From Datisca glomerata (Eukaryota > Streptophyta > Magnoliopsida > Cucurbitales > Datiscaceae), in assembly GCA_003255025.1 (NCBI GenBank), contig QANY01005406.1, forward strand, positions 310,001 to 374,000: a DNA stretch of 64,000 bases, in the 5' to 3' direction. The translations under genes were made by a program, and so were the position numbers. Positions 11,857 to 23,772 of the stretch are shown piece by piece. Numbering within the stretch: position 1 is the stretch's first letter; each line of letters starts with the position of its first letter. Under the pieces are notes generated by a model. The model saw nothing but the letters and a program-made list of their open reading frames with translations. It searched no databases and had not been told where the DNA came from.

Positions 11857-12111
11857 AGTTAAAGAAAAGAAAGAAGAAGGAAGAAGAAAATAACAGGAAA
11901 TTATAAGATAGAAAACTGGGAGGTGAGAGTAGAAAATGGGGAAGGTGACCTTAAAAAAGCAGCGGATTTCAATTAAAAGTGAAGAGTAGTTTGTTGGAAC
12001 GGGGTAATCGAGGGTTAAAGATAATGGGAATGTGACCGTTCGAATTGACGTTTTGGGGGATGTGAGTGACGAGACAAGAAATGAAATAACACGATTGTTG
12101 ACAAGTAAGGA

Positions 12112-12360
12112 AATGACGCGTGCAATGCATCCTCTAAGCGGGAAATGAAGAGTCGCTCCAAAATGACGCGTGTAATATATTCTCTGAGTTGGAAGATGAA
12201 ATGTTGCTCCAGAATAGCGCATATGAGGTATCCTCTAAGCAGGAAGAGGAAGAGTCGCTCTAAGATGACACGTGTAATACATTATCTGAGCGAGAAGATA
12301 AAAGGTTGCTCCAAAATGATGCGTATAATACATTCTTTGAACGGGAAGATGAAACGACAA
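12112..12360. repeat. Tandem repeat, about 51 bp x 5, before the 3' LTR
   Basis: Five degenerate units each run ATGACGCGTGTAATAYATT, CTCTGAGCGGGAAGATGAA, then RGTYGCTCCAAA. They lie in the untranslated region between the antisense gene start and the polypurine tract. Minisatellites here are a known habit of Retand/Ogre-like elements. ORFs across it in either strand read the repeat and are not taken as genes. Confidence 0.85.
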
Positions 12361-12479
12361 AGGAATATCAGAAAAACAATCATAAATGGCGCACAAAAGA
12401 AGAGGCGTAGAGTAATAATGTACGATGATGGTAGAAAATTTAAATATTGCAAGTTAATTTCACTAGATGATATTAAATG

Positions 12480-12492
12480 CAATAGGGGTAAA
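12480..12492 (+). other. Polypurine tract
   Basis: The purine-rich AATAGGGGTAAA directly precedes the 3' LTR start TATACATG, where plus-strand priming would occur. Confidence 0.7.
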
Positions 12493-12886
12493 TATACATG
12501 TAAAAAATCATCTGAGAACCCACTTGAGTAAACGTGACGAATCAAAAGCAGGAAGAGTGGATTGCCACCGTGGCCAAGTGGAAAAACCATTCGAACTGTT
12601 GATTCCATCATGCCCCATTTGATGGTTCAGATTCAAGCAGTTGTTGGATTAGATAAACTTAGTCTAAAATGATAAGCTTAATCTAGAAGGTATATTCTAT
12701 TGATTCCTCTGGTTTAGAGGGATTTAGCCAAATCTTGTAACTAATCAAGAGCCTATAAATATAGACCAATTATAAATCAATTAATTCAATGCAAACAGAA
12801 GTAATTCTATATTCGTTTCTTGAGTATTCTCTCTTTCTCTCTTAATATTTTTATTCTTTTTAGGTGTGCGGAAATTTTTCTTTACA
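12493..12886 (+). repeat. 3' LTR of the gypsy element
   Basis: It begins TATACATGTAAAAAATC and ends CTTTACA. It aligns with the 5' LTR along its length. The TTATG duplication follows at 12887-12891. Confidence 0.9.
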
Positions 12887-12891
12887 TTATG

Positions 12892-15778
12892 GGTGTGCAA
12901 AAATGACTAAATCAATCAAAAGGAATTAGACTAAACTGAAAATGATCAGTTTGGCTCAGCTTTTAGCTAATTGTGGCTGCTTCCGTTTTTGATTAAAAAA
13001 AACTAAACTTTCGGTTTGGTTTGAAATTTTCCTACATCTTAGACTGAACCGACCAGACTGACCGTTTGTCCTCCCCTATATATATTATAGTTATTTTCTC
13101 ACATTTTTCTCGTTTCTTATTTGTCACATTAATAACGTTGTTCGAATTATGAGTTTTTATGGTACTGCATGAAAAACTTTAGATTTTTTTGAAACATTTT
13201 TATTACTAACTCAAGAGTTCTTAAATACTCACTAACACAAGCATTTAATTAACTGTGCTAACTTAAGTTGTTAAATTTTTTACCTCAAATATAGGCATTC
13301 GGCAATTTGCATGAAGGATGGTACCAAAACAAGGCATAATATTTATTCACGTTATTCGAATGAATTCCTATTAGACTCTGTTCAATTCTGTATATTATAT
13401 CCATTTACGAGGTTTTGAAGCTATTTCATGGGCAACAAACAAATTACTTTGTCAAAAAAGAAAAAAATAGTCTGGTGAGGGCCTTAACCTCATAATAATC
13501 TCATAGACTATTAAAACTAATTACCCTTTGCATTTAAAAAGGATATCATTTTGCTTATACAATTGTCAATTGTAAATGATTAAACCCAATTTGTTTAATT
13601 AAAGCACAATAAATATATTAATTGCAACTGAGATGGGTAATAGACCCTTTGAATTTAAGGACGTAGTTTAATAGGTGCAGTTGCATTGGCAGCATAATCA
13701 ATTAATATTTTTAAATAAGAGGTAAATACATTGAATGAAGGCTATTATTCATAAGGAATCTTGCACCAAAGTTTGTGTGCAAAAAAGGTAATTAAAAAAC
13801 TTAATTGCATATTAGATATAATAATTAAATTAAAATTGTTTGGTAATTGTACCTAGTTGGAAAGTACGAAGTCTGAGGTTTCGTTTGGGCACTGGCCAAT
13901 ACCATATTCAGAAAGTTTTAGGTACATGAACGTAATTGTATTCAAATACCAAACTATTAATTCTGTTGATCATAATAAGACTATTTTAATGTGATCTGAG
14001 ATTGAATATTCTATAGAGTAGACTTAATATTTCTGAAATTATTTCAAATTATGGATGGCTTGTTCACTTTTCGAATTAGAAATTGAGACCTCTGCCATAT
14101 TATATTTTATTGAGGCCTCACAACAATTTAGACAACTTTTCAACCTTCGAAATTCTAGTAATATTTTTTTAGTTTATATTTTCTATCCATGTTAAAGTTG
14201 CTTATATATATTTGGAGCATCTCAGTACTAAAAAAAATTATAGAGTACTTTAATCGAGTACTTATTTGGCGTGCTCATTTCAAGTAATAATATAGACATT
14301 TCAATTATAAATGACTAACACGTATTTTCACAATCAAAAGAGATCAACATTCAGTACTTAGACCGGACATAGTCAAACCACTTTTCCAATGGACCATTAG
14401 AACACATGTATGAATGATTTCTATACTTAGACCATGATGTATTTATACAACCATACATAGATAACACAATTTGTTAACGTGACATAAGTAATTTGATTAG
14501 ATTATAGTTGAACCAGAAGTATGTTTGGTTTGAGAGTCTGAATATTGAAATGAGATAATATTAAATAGTAATAGCCTCTCAAATTCTTAATTACTACTTT
14601 AGAATGGTCATCAGAGAGGTAAGTGGCTTAGCTAAATAGCGATTAGAGCAGGAAAGTTGCATATAATTAGATAGAAATGACGGTGAAATGCATGAATTAA
14701 TAGCACATCCCACTAAATTTGTCTCTCAATTAACATAATCCTAATTGGGTAGCAGTATTTTGTCTCGTTTGTATAAAATTTTGTCGAGTTTGAAAGATCC
14801 ATCATCCCACTTGCATAATCGAATTAAAAGGTTAATTCCCATATTGATTTTTTTTAATTTATAAAGTAATTCAAGTAGTTAATCTTTCGCTTTTGTCACA
14901 TTCATGGATGCAGAGATCTAAACAAAAATTTGCATACTTAGTGAAAGAGAAAGATGAGGTTTATGGATGGTGTTTTATTCGAGTTGTTTAACAATACTAA
15001 GATTTTAATGTTAATTAGTTTCCTTATCTAGGATATTCATGGTTACCACTGGACGCGTTTAACTATATTATAAATGGAGAACTATAAAACTAACTGATAA
15101 CATGACTGAGGAATCAAAGTTATAGACTAATCAAAATAACTAATTTAATTACCTAAATAAGTTAACTGTGTGTTTTTTAGGCCACTTTTATATTGCATGT
15201 CAACAGGGCTGAACCCAGTAGACAGAAGATTGAAATGGGAAAAGGGCTTTGATAAGGCTTTTTTATGAGTTTTTTTTGTAATTTTGATTTTAGCACTAAA
15301 TTGATTTTTTTTTTGTAATCATTTAATTTGTGTTTTATTTTTAACTTAGATTTTATTTTTTCATTTATATTTCTAATTATTTTTTTATAAATTTTGGGCA
15401 ACTATATTTATGAAATATATTAATTATACCACCATATAAAGTATAGCATAATCGAAGTTTTTAAAAATGAGTTATAATTGAATTATATCATAAATTCGAT
15501 CATTCAAGTTTTATAGATATAATTTACTTTTCCTATATATTAAAAATAATTTAGTACAAATTTGAATTTTCTCTATGTAACTTGCAACAATTCATCTAAA
15601 ATTATCAATTAAAATTAACTGAAAATTATTTATTATTTATTATTTTTTAATTCATTAAAATTTTAAAAATAAAAAATTATTAAATGTTACATGTAACTTA
15701 TTAAGGTTATTTTGTGTAATGAATAATAAATGGACAAAATTATCCAAAAATGATTCTCATCCCCTTTATATTATAGAT

Positions 15779-15814
<36 letters not shown>

Positions 15815-17520
15815 CAAAAATACACCTAAAAGATGGCCCTAAAATAAAACCCAGAGAAAAAAAAAACAGAGTAATAATCAGATAAGTGTTTCTTAATGTA
15901 GATTATTCTAATTGTCATCTAAGTTGGAAAGTCTTTTTTTGATCCACTTACTTTCTCGCTTGACTTGAAAACTGAAAAAACTCGACAGTTATCGAACATA
16001 GAATAAGGAGTTTATTACGCAGACTTTTTTTTATAGATAGTGTCAGGAGGGTTTGCTTGCTGGCTCTCAGGTCTTTAGTCGGTTCTGTTTTAAAGTATTC
16101 CCTTTCATTAGCTACGCGAGGTTGTGAGAGGTAGATAGAGAGGAAAAAGATAGCCATGAGTGGATATTGAGGTAAAAGTTGGTTTCTCTAATCATGTGTT
16201 TATTGTGTAAAAATCTCAATAAGTTTATTTTCAAGTGGGCTATTTAGAGATGCAATAGATGTGGACTCTAACGAAATGACCATCAGCCCCGAATGCGGAA
16301 ATGGTAGTAAATGCCTATGGCCCCATTTATGGAATGGACTTCGCAAAGGCCCAGATGTTTTTTATGCGCCTTCAATGTTTTTGTAATTTGTAATTGAATC
16401 TTTAACGTAACCGATAGCTCTACTTCTTAGATTTTCATGATATAGTTTAAGTTAATGATTATTTTTGTTTGATCATAACTTTCTTTCTTATTATACTTTT
16501 TTTAGATAATTAAAATTAAATGATACATAATAAATAAAATATTATATTTAAGCAATTACTATTTTTATTTTTTCCAATTACTCCGAATTCTGGCTTAGCT
16601 AAAATATGATTTGTTTAAAGTTTCAGTAATTGCAGTAAAAGTCAAAATTTAAAATTAAAACATCATCAGTCATGTTTTTTTAAGTAAGAAAATCTACATA
16701 TTTAATTCAATTATTTTTTTTCTAATCACTCTAAATTTTGGTTTAACTTAAAGATGGCTTGATTAAAATTTCAATAAATACAGTAAAAGTCAAAATTTAA
16801 AATTAAACTTTATTAATTACGTTATTAATTTTAGGTGAGAAAATTTACACGATTTTTTAAAATTTTCAAAGACAATTCGATTATCACCTATTCACACTTA
16901 TAGGTCTATTTTAGTTATTTAACTACTTAAATGACTATCGTTATTAATTTATATCCAATGTTCATATTTATTGGTCTATCTATTTATATAATTAATTTCA
17001 GTAATTGTAATTTTTAAAAAATGAAACAATCCATTTTTAGGGGTTTTTTTATCCGTCAATAGTAGATAACGATGAAACAAATGGCTTGATTAAATGTATT
17101 AGGGTAACTATATATGTCATATATATTGTAGTAACTCTTATTTTAGATGATTAGTTATGATTTTTGCTTGTGATTTTCCTCTCTTTCAATAGAAGAATAA
17201 CATTCGTTGACGAATAGGAAAAGTTGAGAAAAATAAGAATGGTAGTATTTTTTCACACTGTAAAATAATCATAGATTGTAGTATATAGTAAATTTTAAAA
17301 TTTTACATGTAAAAATGATAAATACATTTTTAATATGCAAGAATGATAATTTCTAAATTTTGCACGGCTTCATTTTTTAGTTATAATAAGGATAATTTTG
17401 AAAATGATATTTCACTCACTATATAACATTTTTAAATAGCTATATTTGCATACAATACTTTTCAAGGGTTGTTTTTACTTGTTATTTCTATAATATGGTC
17501 ATTTTTACCAAAAACCCTAT
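12892..17520. other. AT-rich intergenic region
   Basis: No supported gene in about 4.6 kb. 12900-13080 is another GGTTTGG/AACCGA-rich segment like 2371-2734. 15784-15812 is a pure AT dinucleotide run. 16610-16640 and 16735-16800 share AGTTTCAGTAATTGCAGTAAAAGTC-like phrases, which indicates a decayed repeat. ORFs here are short and without recognisable domains. Confidence 0.5.
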
Positions 17521-18450
17521 AATAATAAAGAAATTGTATCAAATATACAAGTTTTAAAAGTCAATTTAATAAATACACTTTTTTAAACTTTAGGTGAATA
17601 TTAAATGCCACATCATCAACCATTTGTTGATGAAATTATAGTTTGATGATTTTAATCTTAAATATACAGATTTAGTAATCTGATTTGATGGGTCATTTTA
17701 ATTAATTAAAAATTTGGTAATCAATGATTTCTAATTCAAATTTTTATTTCATTGATTTTTTATAATTAAATTAAGGGATAATTAATGATTGATTATATTT
17801 TTCTAAATATCAGCTAAAGTTTGCTAAGAAACTATCCTTTCAAATTAATGACATCATCAATATCTTTGATATATTTGAAAAACCATCAGTATATCAAATT
17901 TCAAATTTTGAAAGGCTATGGTAAATTGGTATGTTCATTGTTGAACGATTATGGTAAATCAAATTTCAAACTTTTGAACATTAATTACGTCATTTATTCT
18001 AGTATCTTTTTAAATTAGTAGATTATCTATATATTTTTTTTATATAAATTATCAAACACAATATATATATATATATATATATTAGATATTTCAAATTTCA
18101 AATTTTGAGCATTAATTTTATCATTAATTTTAACATCTTTTAAATAAGTATATCATCTACATATTTATGATATGCCCGAAAAATCATCAAACATCATATG
18201 TAGATTATTTATTTTAAATTTCAATTTTTAAACATTAATTATATAATTTATTCTAGTATCTTTTAAATCGGTATATCATCTATGTATATCTTATATACCC
18301 AAAAAATCATCAAAAACACAATTTATAGATTATAATTATTTTAGTAAAAAATATTAACAACTTGAAAAACCTGTTATTTATCTAAAACTATTGAATAACA
18401 ACCGCAACAACTTGTGTAATCTACAAATTTCCCATAATAATACTACGTTC
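17520..18450. repeat. Dispersed repeat R1, copy 1
   Basis: This stretch aligns in the same orientation with 45415-46290. Shared blocks include AAGTCAATTTAA, CACATCATCAACCA and GTTTTAATCTT, followed by a degenerate tandem sub-unit of roughly 120 bp containing TATATCATCTA and AAAATCATCAAACAC. It has no coding capacity. Its ends resemble those of non-autonomous DNA elements, but no target duplication was found. Confidence 0.65.
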
Positions 18451-19134
18451 TTTCAAGAAGCCCGATATAGTATGTAATGGCCCATTTTATTTATCATTAC
18501 TTAAATAATTGTTTTCATTAACCATATCTAATTTTAGTAATTAATTAAATATTATTGTAATATTCTCTAATACTGGGTTATAATGATAAAATTGTATAGT
18601 TTTCCGTGGACTATTTAAGTTATTAGCTAAAATATTAATAATAAATATCACTGGTAATTTTGTCATATATGTTCTAACATGGTATAGTCGGCTAAAAATT
18701 TGAATTTACTTTTTGCTGTGACTGTACTTCATGAACTGTTATTAAAAGATAAATTCATTTTTTGCTTTTGATTGTATAATAATACTAGACTAGTTAAATT
18801 TTAGAATAAATTTCATCGAATAATTTATTAATTAATATTTTAATATTTTTAATAATAATTTTATCAATTAATTAATAAATAATGAACATATCAGTTCATT
18901 AAATTTATTATGATATTACACATCACATCTTACTTTAGAATATTGTACCACCAAAAAGTCAAAAGCTAGAAGCACCACCTTTTAATAGCTTTTTTCCTTT
19001 GATGATTGTATATCGTTCACTACTACTACAATTACCGGAATAGGGTATTTTTCTGTTCCATTAAACATATGAGAATCTTGTTCATTGTGTTCGTTTGCTT
19101 TAAAATAGAAGAACTAAAGGCTTTAAAAAACAAA
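18451..19134. other. AT-rich intergenic DNA
   Basis: No gene seen. The phrase ending TCTGTTCCATTAAACATATG at about 19055 is echoed at about 19733 on the other side of the inverted-repeat element, so the element may have landed in, or carried along, a local duplication. Confidence 0.4.
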
Positions 19135-19682
19135 GGATAATTATCTTTTTTTATCCATTATCTTTTTGAAATGTACCAAAATAATTTATTAACTTTTAAA
19201 ATGACTACATTCATTCATTAACTTTCAAATTTTATCCAATTTAATTCTTCCGTTAACTCCGTCAAATTTTCCATCCATTTTGTTGATGTGGGATGCCACG
19301 TGGACGCCAGGCGGATGCCACCGGGATGCCGCGTGGATGTTGTATAAAATTTCAATTATTATTTTTTACACTTTTTAAATTTAATATTTTTTACTTTTTA
19401 ATTTAAAATTTTAATGACTAAAGGGAAATGAGGGAATTTGGGTTGTTATGTTATTTTTTTAAAATAAATAATAATAAGCTACACGTGACATTCACGTGGT
19501 ATCCACATGGCATCCATGTTGTATCTACGTGACATCCACGTAAGCAAAAAGGATGGAAAATTTGATGGAGTTAACGGAAGGAAAAAATTTGAAAGTTAAC
19601 ATATGAATGCGGTCATTTTAAAAGTTAATGGATTATTTTGGTATATTTCAGAAAGATAATGGACTAAAAAGGTAATTTACCC
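19135..19682. mobile_element. Non-autonomous element with long terminal inverted repeats
   Basis: The left arm (19135 to about 19300) and right arm (about 19520 to 19682) are inverted copies over roughly 150 bp. Left blocks include TATCTTTTTGAAATGTACCA, ATTAACTTTTAAAATGAC and AAATTTTCCATCC; each appears reverse-complemented on the right. The centre has repeated CCACGTGGATG words. No gene is inside. Long inverted repeats with an AT-rich body suggest a MULE-type or foldback MITE. The flanking AAAAAAC tracts are too simple to prove a target duplication. Confidence 0.75.
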
Positions 19683-19977
19683 TAAAAAAACACATTTATG
19701 TTTTTTCGTTGACCGGAACATGGCACTTTCCTGTTCCATTGAACAAAAGAAAGTTTTGTTCAATTGTGTATCTGTTATTTTTAACAGAAAGTTAACTCCG
19801 TTCTGTAATTTTTTCTTTCCCATTGAAAACTCCATTATTTCTCTCTATTTATCTACACTACTTTGCCCCTGTAAATAACTCTCTTATTTCTCCTCGTTTT
19901 TTAAACTTTCATTTTCACTTTCAAGCTATTTTTTAGATCTGGACAATAACTTTTTTTAAGGTATTGGTTAACAAAAA

Positions 19978-20211
19978 ATGGCTTCCTTCTCATCTTCAAG
20001 GTCCGGTGATGAGGTAAGTTCAGCGGTGCTATTGCAGATTAGTTACTCCACTAAAAATTTGTGGGTGTGGAAATTTTGGAATGGGAAGAATTTGAGATAT
20101 TTTGAGTGAGAAGATCCTCCAGTTCATGATAATAGTAAGAATGTGATTAATGAGTTATTGAAAGACATAAATGAGTTAGATGCTAAAATTACAATGTATA
20201 GAAGGAGATAG
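19978..20211 (+). pseudogene. Decayed GRF-type zinc-finger-like small gene
   Basis: The ATG at 19978 starts MASFSSSRSGDEV, the usual opening of short plant GRF-zinc-finger proteins. The open frame ends at TGA 20109 after 43 codons. In a shifted frame the family's C-terminal half continues to a TAG at 20211, with DPPVHDNSKNVINELLKDIN and ELDAKITMYRRR, a short coiled-coil-like helix. The central Cys/His cluster that binds zinc is not visible. A hydrophobic stretch (MSFLIFLWVSFIF) follows in another frame. Truncated and frameshifted; the family call rests on the two conserved ends. Confidence 0.5.
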
Positions 20212-21552
20212 ATTTTGACTATGAGTTTTTTGATCTTTTTATGGGTTTCGTTTATTTTCATGTAAGATTTTTTATTTACAATTTTAAGAATGAATGCATT
20301 ATGCCGAAAGTGCATACGAGCAGATTTTATTTTCAATTTCAAATTCTTATTGTTTATGTTCTTTACAACAATTCAAAATCTATAAAAATGCATAAAACTG
20401 AATGCTTCAAATCTGTTCACAATCTGTCAAAAATGAGCTTTAATATGCTACTCAGAGAATGGTTCATCATAAAAAACTATGCTACTAAAAAAATCATCAC
20501 ATTCATCATTAAAATCATCCCAAAATATTCAAATTCATCATCCCAAAATATTCGCATTCATCATCACACAAAATATTCATATTCATCATGCAAATTCACA
20601 ACAAACAAAAATATGCTAAAAACAGAACAAAGTCGAGATACATAACAAAAAATGGACTCGAAAATAGTAAACAAATAAAATCCAGAACCCCAGAACACAA
20701 AACAAATTCGAAGACAATAAAGAAAAAAACCCATGAACCCAAAACAAACTCGAAAATAGTAAAGGGAGATTTCGAACAAATCTAACAAACTAGTGAAATT
20801 TCGAACAAAGTTAGAATCCTAGAACCCTAAATCGAAGGAGATTTCAATAAGAAATGACATACCCAAAAGATTTGACACGTTCGATGGTCAGATTTGGGTA
20901 AAAATGGGCAAAAGCTCTATACCCTAGCCTTCTCTTCCCTCTGTTGCGATGGTCCCTCCTCCCCTGCACTTTTTCGAAAAGTTTCATCTAGGATAAAAGT
21001 GAAAGAGTAAGAAAAAACCAACTAACGTGATTTGTTTTTAACTTCCATTAACGGTCTGTTAACGCCATTAACGAAAGTTTGGCACGTGCGCGGCATATCC
21101 ATTTTTCTGGTTAGTTTTGACGTACATTCTAACGGATGGATATATTTTATAGTTTAATCAAAGTGAATGAGTATAAAAATATGAAAAAAGTCTAGAGGCA
21201 TAGTTTATAGTTTCATCAAAGTACAATTGTATATTTTATATGTAGTACTTTTTAAAATAAAAAACTTTGTTTTTTCAGAATCTGTGTTCAATAGATTTAG
21301 GTATTGTAAATCTGAGCCAACAACTAGATCCACTAAACATATCCCCTCGTGTTGCAATTTTATCAATGATCGCATCTCTTGACAAATTTTAAACTTATCC
21401 CTTGTCAAGTCTTGGAATCTATTTTATTTTCATCTTTTAAATATATTTTTCAGTGCTTAAAACGGTTACGAGGAGAGACTTTCTCTCCTTCACCATAATA
21501 AAGTGCACCTGAGACTAACAAGGCAATCCATTATTTCTCCTCACTTTTTAGG
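20212..21552. other. Intergenic DNA after the GRF-like remnant
   Basis: No supported gene. A Lys/Asn-rich reading at 20588-20785 and its antisense are low-complexity. 20510-20590 repeats ATTCATCATCACAAAATATTC-like phrases. 20930-21090 is somewhat more GC-rich (CTCTTCCCTCTGTTGCGATGG) and contains GGTCTGTTAACGCCATTAACG; this may be leader or terminal sequence of the element that carried the GRF-like gene. Confidence 0.4.
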
Positions 21553-23772
21553 TGTTGGGGGTTACGCCCTCAAAACATGTGTATTGACGTTTTGATATGA
21601 AATTTAGAGAGAATTACATTTTTTTATAATTATTTTTTAAATTATTGTTGAATAATTTATATAAATATCTGAAAATTTCATATTCATTAATGAGACTATG
21701 AATCTTGTATTAGTACGAGATGATTATGACCGTAGATAATGAATAAAATTGTCAGCAACATATTAAATTATAGAATCTTTAATGGATAGTTGCTAGTACG
21801 GTTTACTAAATATTATGAATGCCTATGATCTAGATCCGGATCATTGATGTGGATAGATATCTTAGTGAATGTATTTTATATAATATGATTATACATGCCA
21901 GAACCGATGCAAATTAATATCTTTATTAACGTGCTGTTTATCATAAAAATTTAATACATATAATTTCGATGATCATATATAGATCAACATGAATATTGAG
22001 TAGTCACGAACTTCTATGCATGTCTAGTGGATCTTTTGATTTACTCATTAAAGTCCTATATGTTAATCATGCCAGTGACTTTTATTTTGGAGATTCAGTG
22101 ATGTGGATGACTGAGGACATGTTCTTATAAAATTTGGTTATCTTAAGTGTTAATTCTTAACGGATCGTATATTGGTAATCTTAAGTATTAATTTTGAAAC
22201 TGAATAGTTATTGAGCTCAATTTTATAATAAGATTATAAATTAACCACTCACTAGTGAATTAATGGTACTTAAGGATTATAAGGTAATTAGAAGGTAAAA
22301 CAATAATTTTGACAAGTTCTAATTTACGAACTAATAATTGGGGGACAGAACTACATGAAATGATTATGTCAGTGGAGTACCTGAGAATACTTTTTAGATA
22401 CAATAGTGCAATTCCATATTTATAATGGAATAATAATGAATTAATAAATAAGATTATTTAATTAAATAGTTTAATTAATAATCTGGTTTATTGAAGTTTA
22501 AGATTATAGGTCCATGGTCTCCAAGTTACCTCTATACTACGTTGTCTAGGATGTGAATATTTTAGGACATGAAAAAAATGACTAACTTGCAAAATAAATT
22601 TTTATTCTGGGACAAGTACATAATTATGAGATAATCATGTATGATTAATTAATTAAATTATTTATATATTTAAATATAATTTTTGAAAATGATATATATA
22701 TAATTACAGATTTTTTTAATTATCGATAAATGAGATAAAATATCTAATTTATGAAATTAGATAATTAAATTATTATTCGATAATAATTTAAATCAACTAC
22801 ATTTATTATTTGTGAAATAAAAGATAAGTTATTTGATAAAGATAATCAAATATGTTAATTTTGAATTAACTGATATCTAGATAATTATCTGATTAAAATA
22901 AATATTTAATTCATAGTATTTATCACATCTCAATCACTAATAGGGTATCAGAAATTGACATGGACTACTGTAGTGCCACGTGGCACTACAGTAGTGAGTG
23001 TGCAACACTATAGTGTCGTGTGGCACTGCAGTTGTGCACAATTGTGGTGGGTCCCACTGTAATTGGTAATTTTACAATAAAAATATTATTTGAGTTTATC
23101 CTTAAAAACCTGATACGCCATTATCTACAATATATACACATATTATTCTAATGGCATTGGTTGTTGAACGAAGAGAAGAGAATTAGTTGATCAAATCATC
23201 AGTTAGCCAATCAATAGTTGAATTAAGAACACGATTGGTGTCAGAGATATTTATTATGTTATTAAACGTTAATCAAATCTCTAAAAGAATAATCGTCACG
23301 TTCTTTTAGAGAATCGTCTCATAAAAGTCATTTTCAGTAAATCTCTAGATCTCATGTGTTGAGAACCTTTAGAGACAGAAAAAAATATCTTGTAATATTC
23401 TACGTGTCCACACACGTCCTAGTGCGTTGATGATTGACTTGGAAGATCTTGGTGTGAATCTCAGAGTCTACTGATCGTTGAAACGATTTTGTGAGAATGG
23501 AGGATCGATCGGTTTTTTATAAGGACACATGATATAGACTACAAGAAGTATATGATTGATAACATTGTATGTTGTAGATTTAATTTATAAATATGTAATG
23601 GATCCTGATTGATTGAAAAAAAGTTTTCAATAAAAGTTTGTATTTGGTTATCGTGACGTTGCACAAATTTTGTTTTACTAAAAAAATCATTTTTATTAAA
23701 AGTTTAATTTTTAAAAAAGGTCAGGTCCCTTTACGTTTCCTCCGCGCACGAGCCGCGACGGCCAGTATTAGG
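21553..23772. mobile_element. LTR-like block (family B), copy 1, solo or truncated
   Basis: It starts TGTTGGGGGTTACGCCCTC and aligns almost throughout with 54767-56960, the LTR of a copia element. Shared landmarks are TATTAGTACGAGATGATTA, GTGATGTGGATGRYTGAGGA and ACTACTGTAGTG, plus the closing GCGCAYGMGYCGCGA. The last 30-40 bp before the expected CCAACA end are not matched, and no coding sequence adjoins. This suggests a solo LTR or an end-truncated element. Family B is read on the minus strand in the second copy. Confidence 0.75.

Larger units (their letters stand above)
3520..12886 (+). mobile_element. Degenerate Ty3/gypsy (Tat-type) LTR retrotransposon
   Basis: A complete element of about 9.4 kb with two related LTRs (3520-3905 and 12493-12886), a primer-binding region, gag, protease, reverse transcriptase, RNase H and integrase remnants in that order (gypsy order), then an antisense gene, a tandem repeat and a polypurine tract. 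Flanking TTATG duplications match. An antisense gene between pol and the 3' LTR is known from plant Tat-lineage elements such as Retand and Grande, which supports that lineage. Internal stops and frameshifts in every domain, plus visible divergence between the LTRs, show that it is old and inactive. The lineage is inferred from architecture and motif style, not from a tree. Confidence 0.93.

Noticed and set aside
12145..12531. 128-codon plus-strand reading rich in Lys, Arg and Ser
   Set aside because: It translates the 51-bp tandem repeat and runs into the 3' LTR; no domain is visible.
20588..20785. 65-codon Lys/Asn/Thr-rich reading
   Set aside because: Low-complexity A-rich sequence with a matching open frame on the other strand; no domain.
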